Positions 1 to 5,758 of a DNA stretch of 5,996 nt are shown in pieces. Positions within the stretch are counted from its first letter, which is position 1. Each line of letters opens with the position of its first letter. The DNA lies in the NCBI GenBank assembly GCA_946061495.1, contig CAMGSV010000152.1, positions 1 to 5,996 of the forward strand, read 5' to 3'. The DNA comes from an uncultured Spirochaetales bacterium. GTDB lineage: Bacteria > Spirochaetota > Spirochaetia > Treponematales > Treponemataceae. Below the pieces are notes generated by a model. That model was not told the DNA's origin and did not search any database. It was given only the letters and a program-made list of their open reading frames with translations. A program made the translations under genes and the position numbers.

Positions 1-215
1 GTCTGTCCCCGTGTCGCCGTAGCGCTGAGACAGTAGCCGGCATCGGAGGTAAAGCCCGTCTTGATGCCGTTGCAGCCCTCATAATGCTTGATCAGCTTGT
101 TGGTGTTGGTCAGGCCGAACTCCTTTTCCTTGCCCGGAAGACCTACGGTGATAGTGCTCTGCCAGGTGGTGAACCATTTGTGAGTTTCTTCATGCTTATA
201 CAGCTCTTTTGACAT
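1..215 (-). CDS. D-alanyl-D-alanine carboxypeptidase (DacF/PBP5 family), internal fragment
   Basis: Read on the minus strand, 213 down to 3 is an open frame of 71 codons that begins MSKELYKHEETHKWFTTWQ and includes FGLTNTNKLIKHYEGCNGIK, then TGFTSDAGYCLSATATRG. The KTG triad (codons at 54-62) is the third active-site motif of penicillin-binding serine peptidases. The 'NTNKL...GIKTGFT...A.YCLSATA' context is typical of DacF/PBP5-type D,D-carboxypeptidases, which trim the terminal D-Ala from peptidoglycan stem peptides outside the cytoplasmic membrane. The SxxK and SxN motifs would lie upstream and are absent. The frame runs off the window at position 1, so the C-terminus is not seen. At 213-215 the match to the family ends: the next codons upstream read GGDFLN in reverse and belong to the regulator on the other strand. 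The Met at 213-215 is an internal family residue, not a true start. The family call is firm; whether the gene is really broken is open. Confidence 0.85.
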   Translation of the reverse strand, partial: MSKELYKHEETHKWFTTWQSTITVGLPGKEKEFGLTNTNKLIKHYEGCNGIKTGFTSDAGYCLSATATRGQ

Positions 216-548
216 CCCACCATCGAAGAGATTTATGTAGCCCTCCATCAGGAAATTCCAACACTCTCCAAGTCCACCGTCTACAACACACTCAAAATCC
301 TTGTGGAAGCTGGCGTGGTGCATGACCTCATGATTGAGAGCACTGAGATGCGGTATGACATCATCACTGAATTCCACGGCCACTTCAAGTGCGAGGACTG
401 TGGCAAGATTCACAACTTTGGCATAAAGCTTGAGGACGTGGCCTTGAGCGGTTTGAACAGCTTTCTGATAAAGCAGAAGGATGTGTATTTCAAAGGAGTC
501 TGTCCAGACTGCCTTTCAAATAAAGAAATCTCACAGGAGGAAATGTAA
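213..548 (+). pseudogene. perR: Fur/PerR-family metalloregulator, N-terminally truncated
   Basis: The frame from 213 reads HPTIEEIYVALHQ, then SKSTVYNTLKIL (recognition helix of the Fur winged helix), RYD, HGHFKCEDCGK and GVCPDC. The two CxxC pairs form the structural zinc site. In B. subtilis PerR numbering, recalled from memory, the match begins exactly at His37, and Asp85, His91 and His93 are present, but the ligand Asp104 is replaced by Asn. These are the residues that bind regulatory Fe/Mn and are oxidised by peroxide. About 36 N-terminal residues are missing because the upstream DNA is dacF in the opposite orientation. An in-frame TGA at 210-212 and no start codon before GTG 303 mean that only an 81-residue piece lacking the recognition helix could be made. 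A location directly before katG, with a 2-nt gap, supports a PerR role over Fur. It is a real gene remnant, or an intact gene cut by an assembly chimera. Confidence 0.8.
535..542 (+). promoter_or_regulatory. katG ribosome binding site inside the end of perR
   Basis: AGGAGGAA at 535-542 is a near-perfect Shine-Dalgarno sequence 8 nt before the katG ATG at 551. It overlaps the last codons of the regulator, whose TAA is at 546-548. The layout fixes the katG start and suggests translational coupling of the two genes. Confidence 0.85.
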
Positions 549-550
549 AC

Positions 551-2797
551 ATGGAAGAAAAAAGATGTCCCGTCACGGGCATGAGTGCCGGCATGACCGG
601 CTCTGGCCATCCCCACTCCGAACCACCCCACCACAATCCGGTGGTGGCAGGACGGGGAACCACCAACAAGGACTGGTGGCCCAACCAGCTGGATTTGGGC
701 GTGCTGCGGCAGAATTCATCCCTCAGCGACCCCATGGACAAGGACTTTGACTATGCCCAGGAATTCAAGAAGCTGGACCTGGCCGCCGTCAAGCAGGATA
801 TCTTCCAGCTGATGACCACTTCCCAGGACTGGTGGCCCGCCGACTACGGCCACTACGGCCCCCTGTTCATCCGCATGGCCTGGCACAGCGCCGGCACCTA
901 TCGGGTGGGGGACGGACGGGGCGGTGCCTGCGACGGAACCCAGCGGTTCGCCCCCCTCAACAGCTGGCCGGACAACGCCAACCTGGACAAGGCTCGCCGC
1001 CTCCTGTGGCCCATCAAGAAGAAGTACGGCAAGGCCCTCTCCTGGGCGGACCTGATGATTCTGGCGGGCAACTGCGCCCTGGAGTCCATGGGCTGCAAGA
1101 CCTTCGGCTTTGGCGGCGGACGGGAGGATGTGTGGCAGCCCCAGGAGGACGTGTACTGGGGCTCCGAGAAGAAGTGGCTCGACGACAACCGCTACACCGG
1201 CGACCGAAAGCTGGACAATCCCCTGGCCGCCGTCCAGATGGGTCTGATCTACGTGAACCCGGAGGGCCCCAACGGAATGCCCGATGCCGTGGCCTCTGGC
1301 CGGGACATCCGCACCACCTTCGGCCGAATGGGTATGGACGATGCGGAGACGGTGGCCCTCATTGCAGGAGGCCACACCTTCGGCAAGACCCACGGCGCAG
1401 GAGACGCCGCTAATGTGGGGCCGGAGCCGGAGGGAGCCACCATCCAGGAAATGGGACTGGGCTGGCAGAACACCTTCGGCAGCGGCAAGGGGGGCGACAC
1501 CATCACCAGCGGCATTGAGGGAGCCTGGAAGCCCAACCCCACCACCTGGGACATGGGCTATCTGGAGACCCTGTTCAAGTACGACTGGAATCTGGTGAAG
1601 AGCCCCGCCGGCGCCTACCAGTGGGTTCCCACTGATCCGGAGGCCGCCAAGACCGTGGTGGATGCCCATGACCCCACCAAGACCCACGCCCCCATCATGA
1701 CCACCGCCGACCTGGCCCTGCGCTACGACCCCATCTACCAGCCCATCGCCAGGGACTACCTGGACAACCCGGCCAAATTCCATGATGCCTTCGCCCGAGC
1801 CTGGTTCAAGCTCACCCACCGTGACATGGGGCCCCACTCCCGCTACCTGGGGCCGGAGGTTCCCGCCGAGGAGCTCATCTGGCAGGATCCCGTCCCCGCC
1901 GTGAACCACCCCCTGGTGGAGACTGCCGACGTGGCTGCCCTGAAGGAGAACATCCTTGCCAGCGGCCTCACCGTCTCCCAGCTGGTGGCAACAGCCTGGG
2001 CCTCCGCCTCCACCTTCCGTGGCTCAGACAAGCGGGGCGGCGCCAATGGAGCGAGAATCCGATTGGCTCCTCAGAAGGACTGGGAGGTGAACCAGGGCTT
2101 CCAGCTGGACAAGGTGCTGGAGACCTTGGAAAGGATTCGCAGCGAGTTCAACGGAGCCCACGCTCCCAAGCAGATTTCCCTGGCGGATCTGATTGTCCTG
2201 GGTGGAGCGGCTGGCATCGAGGAGGCCGCCCGGAAGGCAGGCTGCCAGGTGACGGTTCCCTTCATCCCCGGCCGTACCGACGCGACCCAGGAGCAGACCG
2301 ATGTCCGCTCCTTCGCCGCGCTGGAGCCCAAGGCCGACGCCTTCCGCAACTACCGCAAGGCCGGCACCAACCTGGACGCTGTTTCCGACGAGGAGCTGCT
2401 GGTGGATCGTGCCCAGCTTCTGGGACTCACCGCCCCGCAGATGACCGTCCTGCTGGGCGGCCTGCGGGTGCTGGAGGTGAACCACAACCAGACCACGGAG
2501 GGTGTCTTCACCAACCGTCCCGGAGCGCTCACCAACGACTTCTTCGTGAACCTGCTGGACATGGCCTATGAGTGGAAGCCCATGGAGGGAGACCCCAGCC
2601 GCTTCCAGGGCATTGCTCGTGACACCGGCAAGCCCACCTGGACCGCCCGTCGTGCCGACCTCATCTTTGGCTCCAACTCCCAGCTGCGGGCACTGGCGGA
2701 GGTCTACGCCTGCGACGACGCCCAGCAGAAGTTCCTGGCAGACTTCATCGCCGCCTGGAACAAGGTGATGAACGCCGACCGGTTCGACGCGCGGTAA
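551..2797 (+). CDS. katG: Catalase-peroxidase KatG (bifunctional haem enzyme)
   Basis: The 748-residue product has the usual KatG length and both tandem peroxidase-like domains. It is a cytoplasmic haem b enzyme that dismutates H2O2 and also has peroxidase activity. In the N-terminal domain the distal site is R108-x-x-W111-H112 (FIRMAWHSAGTYR). The Met-Tyr-Trp adduct residues are W111, Y234 (GLIYVNPEGP) and M260 (TFGRM), so true catalase activity is expected. The proximal His is H275 (IAGGHTFGKTHG) with W326 (GAWKPNP) and D387 (TTADLAL), and the mobile 'arginine switch' is R424 (LTHRDMGP). The haem-free C-terminal domain spans about 435-748. No signal peptide is seen; the N-terminus CPVTGMSAG is the common KatG leader. 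The start is set by the AGGAGGAA site. The gene lies 2 nt after the perR remnant, so it is probably peroxide-inducible through PerR, although its promoter is not in the window. A terminator follows 15 nt after the stop. Confidence 0.97.
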   Translation: MEEKRCPVTGMSAGMTGSGHPHSEPPHHNPVVAGRGTTNKDWWPNQLDLGVLRQNSSLSDPMDKDFDYAQEFKKLDLAAVKQDIFQLMTTSQDWWPADYGHYGPLFIRMAWHSAGTYRVGDGRGGACDGTQRFAPLNSWPDNANLDKARRLLWPIKKKYGKALSWADLMILAGNCALESMGCKTFGFGGGREDVWQPQEDVYWGSEKKWLDDNRYTGDRKLDNPLAAVQMGLIYVNPEGPNGMPDAVASGRDIRTTFGRMGMDDAETVALIAGGHTFGKTHGAGDAANVGPEPEGATIQEMGLGWQNTFGSGKGGDTITSGIEGAWKPNPTTWDMGYLETLFKYDWNLVKSPAGAYQWVPTDPEAAKTVVDAHDPTKTHAPIMTTADLALRYDPIYQPIARDYLDNPAKFHDAFARAWFKLTHRDMGPHSRYLGPEVPAEELIWQDPVPAVNHPLVETADVAALKENILASGLTVSQLVATAWASASTFRGSDKRGGANGARIRLAPQKDWEVNQGFQLDKVLETLERIRSEFNGAHAPKQISLADLIVLGGAAGIEEAARKAGCQVTVPFIPGRTDATQEQTDVRSFAALEPKADAFRNYRKAGTNLDAVSDEELLVDRAQLLGLTAPQMTVLLGGLRVLEVNHNQTTEGVFTNRPGALTNDFFVNLLDMAYEWKPMEGDPSRFQGIARDTGKPTWTARRADLIFGSNSQLRALAEVYACDDAQQKFLADFIAAWNKVMNADRFDAR

Positions 2798-2812
2798 ATT
2801 CCACTGCACAAC

Positions 2813-2848
2813 GGGGTGACGGGCAGCCTGCCTGCCACCCCTTTTTTT
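2813..2848 (+). terminator. Rho-independent terminator of katG
   Basis: GGGGT at 2813-2817 pairs with ACCCC at 2837-2841, and after a 4-nt bulge GGCAG (2822-2826) pairs with CTGCC (2832-2836) around a CCTGC loop. The stem is followed directly by seven T (2842-2848). It starts 15 nt after the katG stop and separates katG from the binding-protein gene. Confidence 0.85.
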
Positions 2849-2904
2849 CAGCATTGACTGCGGTCCAACTCCACCACCTCCCCACACGTACAAAGCCAGC
2901 CGCT

Positions 2905-2919
2905 TTTTCATCATGAAAA
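2905..2919. promoter_or_regulatory. 7-1-7 inverted repeat, candidate Fur/PerR-type operator
   Basis: TTTTCAT-C-ATGAAAA is a perfect 7-1-7 inverted repeat, ending 4 nt before the -35 hexamer of the binding-protein promoter. Fur-family boxes share this 7-1-7 geometry (PerR consensus TTATAATNATTATAA), and each half-site matches the PerR half-site at 5 of 7 positions, including the inner AT. Assignment to a Fur-family protein is inference; an unrelated regulator could use it. Confidence 0.4.
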
Positions 2920-2923
2920 TACT

Positions 2924-2951
2924 TTGCAAAGAAACTTCATATCGGTATACT
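2924..2951 (+). promoter_or_regulatory. Sigma-70-type promoter of the solute-binding protein gene
   Basis: TTGCAA at 2924-2929 and TATACT at 2946-2951 are separated by 16 nt. Transcription would start near 2958, giving a leader of about 24 nt that contains the ribosome binding site. The -35 lies within a perfect palindrome CTTTGCAAAG (2922-2931). Confidence 0.7.
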
Positions 2952-2969
2952 GTCCTCAATATTATATTT

Positions 2970-2974
2970 GGAGG
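2970..2974 (+). promoter_or_regulatory. Ribosome binding site that sets the binding-protein start
   Basis: GGAGG at 2970-2974 lies 7 nt before ATG 2982. An in-frame ATG at 2913 lies upstream of the predicted promoter and has no such site, so 2982 is the start. Confidence 0.85.
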
Positions 2975-2981
2975 CATTAGA

Positions 2982-3827
2982 ATGCTTAAGAGAACATTGG
3001 CCATACTCGCCACACTCATGGTGATTTTCCCCGTGGTTGCTGGCGGAAAGAAGGACGCACCGGCACAGGATGTGTCCTCACTGGAAAAAATCAAGGCGGC
3101 AGGAAAGATCATCCTGGGAACCTCCGCCGACTATCCTCCCTATGAGTTCCATGCCCTGATTGACGGCAAGGACACCATCGTGGGATTCGACATCGAGCTG
3201 GCAAAGGAGATTGCCAAGGATTTGGGCGTTGAGCTGGAGATCAAGGACATGAGCTTTGACGGCCTGCTGGCAGCCCTGGTGTCCGGCAATGTGGACATGG
3301 TTATTTCCGGCATGACCCCCACCGAGGAGCGCCGCCAGAACGTGGACTTCTCCGACATCTACTATCAGGCTGTCCATGGGGCCGTCATCCGGGTTGCCGA
3401 CGTGGACAAGTACGGCAACGACCCCGCCTCACTGAAGGACGTGCTGATTGGAGCCCAGCGGGGCGCCATCCAGGTGGGAATCGCCAAGGAGCAGATCAAG
3501 GGTGTCACCGGTGCCGCACTGGACAACAACCATCCCCAGGTGAAGGAGCTGGGCGCCCTGCCCGACTTGATTATGGAGGTGAAGAACAACAAGATTGAGG
3601 CGGTCATCGCCGAGCTTCCCGTGGCAGACGCCTACGTAAAGCGCAATCCTGACCTGACCTTGGCCCTCTACTCCTTCAGCGACAACGAGGGCGGCTCAGC
3701 CGTAGCTGTGAAGAAGAACAGTCCTGAGCTGGTGGAGGCCATCAACGCCACCATCGCCCGCCTGGTTGCCGAGGACAAGATCAACCAGTACGTGGGCGAG
3801 GCCAGCCTCCTGGCAGACTCACAGTAG
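2982..3827 (+). CDS. Family 3 extracellular solute-binding protein (amino acid ABC transporter)
   Basis: The 281-residue protein starts at ATG 2982, chosen because of GGAGG at 2970-2974 and because a signal peptide then begins at once: MLKRT plus a hydrophobic stretch, with likely cleavage after VVA (residue 20). No lipobox Cys follows; the mature end is GGKKDAP, so a soluble periplasmic protein is expected, not a lipoprotein. The mature part is a type II binding fold (SBP_bac_3). It shows GTSADYPPYEF (46-56), VGFDIELAKEIAKDLGVELE (67-86), FDGLLAALVSGNVDMVISGM (92-111) and TPTEERRQNVDFSDIYY (112-128). R117 is the expected contact to the ligand carboxylate, and E211 or D216 may bind the amino group. 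These features point to a polar amino acid, but the exact ligand cannot be read. No permease or ATPase gene lies beside it, so it is an orphan receptor or works with a transporter encoded elsewhere. It has its own promoter and terminators. Confidence 0.93.
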   Translation: MLKRTLAILATLMVIFPVVAGGKKDAPAQDVSSLEKIKAAGKIILGTSADYPPYEFHALIDGKDTIVGFDIELAKEIAKDLGVELEIKDMSFDGLLAALVSGNVDMVISGMTPTEERRQNVDFSDIYYQAVHGAVIRVADVDKYGNDPASLKDVLIGAQRGAIQVGIAKEQIKGVTGAALDNNHPQVKELGALPDLIMEVKNNKIEAVIAELPVADAYVKRNPDLTLALYSFSDNEGGSAVAVKKNSPELVEAINATIARLVAEDKINQYVGEASLLADSQ

Positions 3828-3836
3828 CCAATGCGA

Positions 3837-3860
3837 ACCGGCAGACAACCAACTGCCGGT
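3837..3860. terminator. Perfect 8-bp hairpin just after the binding-protein gene
   Basis: ACCGGCAG (3837-3844) pairs perfectly with CTGCCGGT (3853-3860) around an 8-nt loop, 9 nt after the stop codon. It lacks its own T-tract (ACAAAAAA follows), so it may stabilise the mRNA 3' end or assist the next hairpin more than terminate by itself. Confidence 0.5.
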
Positions 3861-3862
3861 AC

Positions 3863-3904
3863 AAAAAAGCCCTTGGCAGGAAAACTCCTCCACGGGCTTT
3901 TTTT
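3863..3904. terminator. Bidirectional Rho-independent terminator between convergent genes
   Basis: AAAAAAGCCC (3863-3872) pairs with GGGCTTTTTTT (3894-3904). The loop region can extend the stem with AGGA (3878-3881) against TCCT (3886-3889). On the plus strand the stem ends in seven T; on the minus strand the A-tract becomes a run of six U. It can therefore end the binding-protein transcript and also the phosphate-transporter transcript, whose stop is at 4018-4020. Confidence 0.85.
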
Positions 3905-3944
3905 ATATCATTTCTGTTGTCTCGTATAAGAACAAAGAAGTGGT

Positions 3945-3958
3945 GCACCTCACGGTGC
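3945..3958 (-). other. Small hairpin 3' of the phosphate transporter gene
   Basis: GCACC (3945-3949) and GGTGC (3954-3958) form a 5-bp stem with a 4-nt loop. On the minus strand it lies 60 nt past the transporter stop and is followed by a weakly T-rich stretch (ACCACTTCTTTGTTCTT). It could be a minor terminator or 3'-end processing site; the evidence is weak. Confidence 0.25.
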
Positions 3959-4017
3959 CCCCTTCAGGACAGCCTTCTTCATTATGAACCAGCCCCACGC
4001 TGCTGGCATACCACCAA

Positions 4018-5676
4018 CTACTGGGTCATGGCCAGGGCCTCGGAAATGCTGAAGGCCCGGTCTCCAATCTTTTCGATGTTACGCACCAAATCGATGTACA
4101 GCAGCTCTGTCTTTACATCGGCACCACTTTCCAGACGCTTCCTCGCCACCTTCTTCAGCTTCTTCCGCAAGTCGTCTATCTGATCCTCCAACACCTGGGC
4201 CACCGCCAGCTGCTCCTCGTTCAGATGCTTGTTGATGTTCTTGCGGATAAAATCCAGGAAGTAGCGGGCCAGCTCAAGGTACGGCTGCAGCCGCTCCATG
4301 TCCTCCGTGGCAAACTGCATCTCCTTCTCGACACTGCGGGCCAGCAGCACACCGATGGAATAGCAGTCGTCAGTCATGTTCTCCAAATCGTCCACAATCC
4401 GCAGCATCACCGACACATTGTTCTTCAGCTTGTCGCTCATAGGCAGCTGTGAGCAGCGAACGAGATAGCTTGTCAGCTGCTCCTTCATCTGGTCCGCATA
4501 ATTTTCATCCTGGGTGAGGATTTCCATCTCCTGACTCACAAAGTCCATGGTTCGCTGCTGAAAGCCGAGGGAGATTCGGTCAAACATACGGGTAACCACA
4601 TCCGTCATGTCCTCGATTTCCTTCTCCGCCCGAATCACGTAGGCAACAGCGTTCTCCTTGGCGCCAGTCTCCACAAAATCAAGGCGATACACACCAGCTG
4701 CCTCGTCTGCCTTGGGCTTGATGAGCCATTCCGTCAGGGCGGCAATCTGGTGAGCAAAGGGTAGGAAAATCAGGGTGTTGATGACATTGAATACGGTGTG
4801 CAGCATGGCGATGTGATAGGTGATGTGCTGCTGCACGGGACCCGGCACCAGTGCATCCACCAGCAGCAGCAGGGGATGCAGCAGGATGGCCGCCCAGATT
4901 GTTCCCGTCACGTTGAACAGCACGTGGATGAGGGCAGCCCGCCGGGCGTTCACCTTGGTACCCCAGGCAGCAATCACCGCATCCACCGTGGAGCCGATAT
5001 TGCTACCCAGCACCATGGCAGCGGCAAACTCCCAGGGCAGCAGGCCGTTGTGAGACATGGTGAGGATGATGGCGGTGGAGGCACTGGAGGAATGGAGCAG
5101 CACCGTAATGGCCATACCGGCGATGACTCCGATGATGACGCTCAGGACACCCTTGTCTGTCCAGGCAGAGAGAAAGCCGATGTTGGAGGCATCCAGAGTG
5201 GGGATGGATTTGGACAGAAGGTCCAGACCAAGGAAGAGGAGGCCGAATCCCATGATGGCCTCGCCGATGTTCTGCTTCTGGAGCCGCTTTATGCTGGTGA
5301 GGAAAAAGCCGATTCCAAAGAGGGGGATGGCCAGGGCGGAAATCTTGAAGTTGAAGCCGAAGAAGGCCACAATCCAGGCGGTGATGGTGGTACCGATATT
5401 GGCGCCGAAAATGATTCCCACCGACTGGGACAGGGACAGAAGTCCTGCATTCACGAAGGAGACCACCATCACCGTAGTGGCACCAGAGGACTGAATCAGC
5501 ATGGTGATGAACATTCCTGTCAGCATGGCAAGGAAACGGTTGCCGGTCATCAACCCCAGGATGTGGTGCAGGCTCTTGCCTGCACTCTTCTGAATGCCGT
5601 CGCTCATCAGCTTCATTCCATAAAGGAGGAAGCCCAGTGCGCCTATTAGCTGTAAAATTATGGACACGATACTCAC
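4018..5676 (-). CDS. Na+/phosphate cotransporter with C-terminal PhoU-like domain
   Basis: The 552-residue protein belongs to the NptA/PNaS family (PF02690), which couples inorganic phosphate movement to Na+ across the inner membrane. The membrane half (about 1-315) contains the two inverted repeats of the family. Repeat one has IQSSGATTVMVVSF (61-74) and GANIGTT (91-97). Repeat two has LHSSSASTAII (194-204) and GSNIGST (224-230). The first QSS motif has Gly where Ser is usual. After a linker comes a helical cytoplasmic PhoU-like domain (about 340-552) with DDLENMTDD (429-437) and NIEKIGDRAFSISEAL (533-548), the acidic metal-cluster motifs of PhoU. This fusion is common in the family and probably tunes transport to phosphate status. 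GTG 5676 is chosen because the -10 box lies 6 nt upstream, as for a leaderless mRNA; GTG 5667, 5 nt behind a GAGGTGA motif (minus strand 5679-5673), is the alternative (549 residues). It is monocistronic and divergent from the methyltransferase gene. Confidence 0.93.
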   Translation of the reverse strand: MSIVSIILQLIGALGFLLYGMKLMSDGIQKSAGKSLHHILGLMTGNRFLAMLTGMFITMLIQSSGATTVMVVSFVNAGLLSLSQSVGIIFGANIGTTITAWIVAFFGFNFKISALAIPLFGIGFFLTSIKRLQKQNIGEAIMGFGLLFLGLDLLSKSIPTLDASNIGFLSAWTDKGVLSVIIGVIAGMAITVLLHSSSASTAIILTMSHNGLLPWEFAAAMVLGSNIGSTVDAVIAAWGTKVNARRAALIHVLFNVTGTIWAAILLHPLLLLVDALVPGPVQQHITYHIAMLHTVFNVINTLIFLPFAHQIAALTEWLIKPKADEAAGVYRLDFVETGAKENAVAYVIRAEKEIEDMTDVVTRMFDRISLGFQQRTMDFVSQEMEILTQDENYADQMKEQLTSYLVRCSQLPMSDKLKNNVSVMLRIVDDLENMTDDCYSIGVLLARSVEKEMQFATEDMERLQPYLELARYFLDFIRKNINKHLNEEQLAVAQVLEDQIDDLRKKLKKVARKRLESGADVKTELLYIDLVRNIEKIGDRAFSISEALAMTQ

Positions 5677-5682
5677 CTCTCC

Positions 5683-5711
5683 ATTCTACCAATTATGTGA
5701 ATACCTGACAA
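5683..5711 (-). promoter_or_regulatory. Sigma-70-type promoter of the phosphate transporter gene
   Basis: On the minus strand, TTGTCA (5711-5706) and TAGAAT (5688-5683) each match consensus at five of six bases and are spaced by an ideal 17 nt. Transcription starting at the usual 6-7 nt past the -10 would begin at or next to the GTG codon at 5676. Confidence 0.75.
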
Positions 5712-5743
5712 GGAAAATCTCAATGTATCTAAGCCGCAGTTTG

Positions 5744-5752
5744 TGATATACT
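5744..5752 (+). promoter_or_regulatory. Extended -10 promoter of the methyltransferase gene
   Basis: TGATATACT at 5744-5752 is an extended -10 (TGnTATACT). No good -35 is seen at 16-18 nt upstream (TGTATC at 5724-5729 is poor), which is normal for extended -10 promoters. The predicted start site coincides with the ATG at 5759. There is no Shine-Dalgarno sequence between them. Confidence 0.6.
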
Positions 5753-5758
5753 AAGACC

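Noticed and set aside
716..1909. Long open frame (397 codons) antisense to katG
   Set aside because: It mirrors katG's codon bias in a high-G+C gene, has repetitive Gly/Val/His-rich content, no recognisable domain and no ribosome binding site.
2892..2908. AAAGC-CAGCC-GCTTTTT hairpin between katG terminator and next promoter
   Set aside because: A 5-bp stem with three A-T pairs is weak, and a much better terminator lies just upstream.
2913..2981. Upstream in-frame ATG extending the binding protein by 23 residues
   Set aside because: It lies before the predicted promoter's -10, has no ribosome binding site, and would bury the signal peptide behind a polar extension.
2024..3112. Open frame (362 codons) antisense to the katG end and the next gene's start
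   Set aside because: It crosses a terminator and a promoter of the opposite strand and shows no protein family features; a shadow of katG.
3978..3988. TTCATTATGAA 5-1-5 inverted repeat
   Set aside because: It resembles a Fur-family half-box but lies past the ends of two convergent genes with no promoter nearby; likely chance in AT-rich spacer.
3905..4017. Possible small gene in the convergent spacer
   Set aside because: The short frames here start inside neighbouring genes or lack ribosome binding sites, and none has a recognisable product.
4798..5649. Open frame (283 codons) on the plus strand opposite the phosphate transporter
   Set aside because: Its Gly/His/Gln/Asp-rich product is the complement of a clearly coding membrane protein with family motifs.
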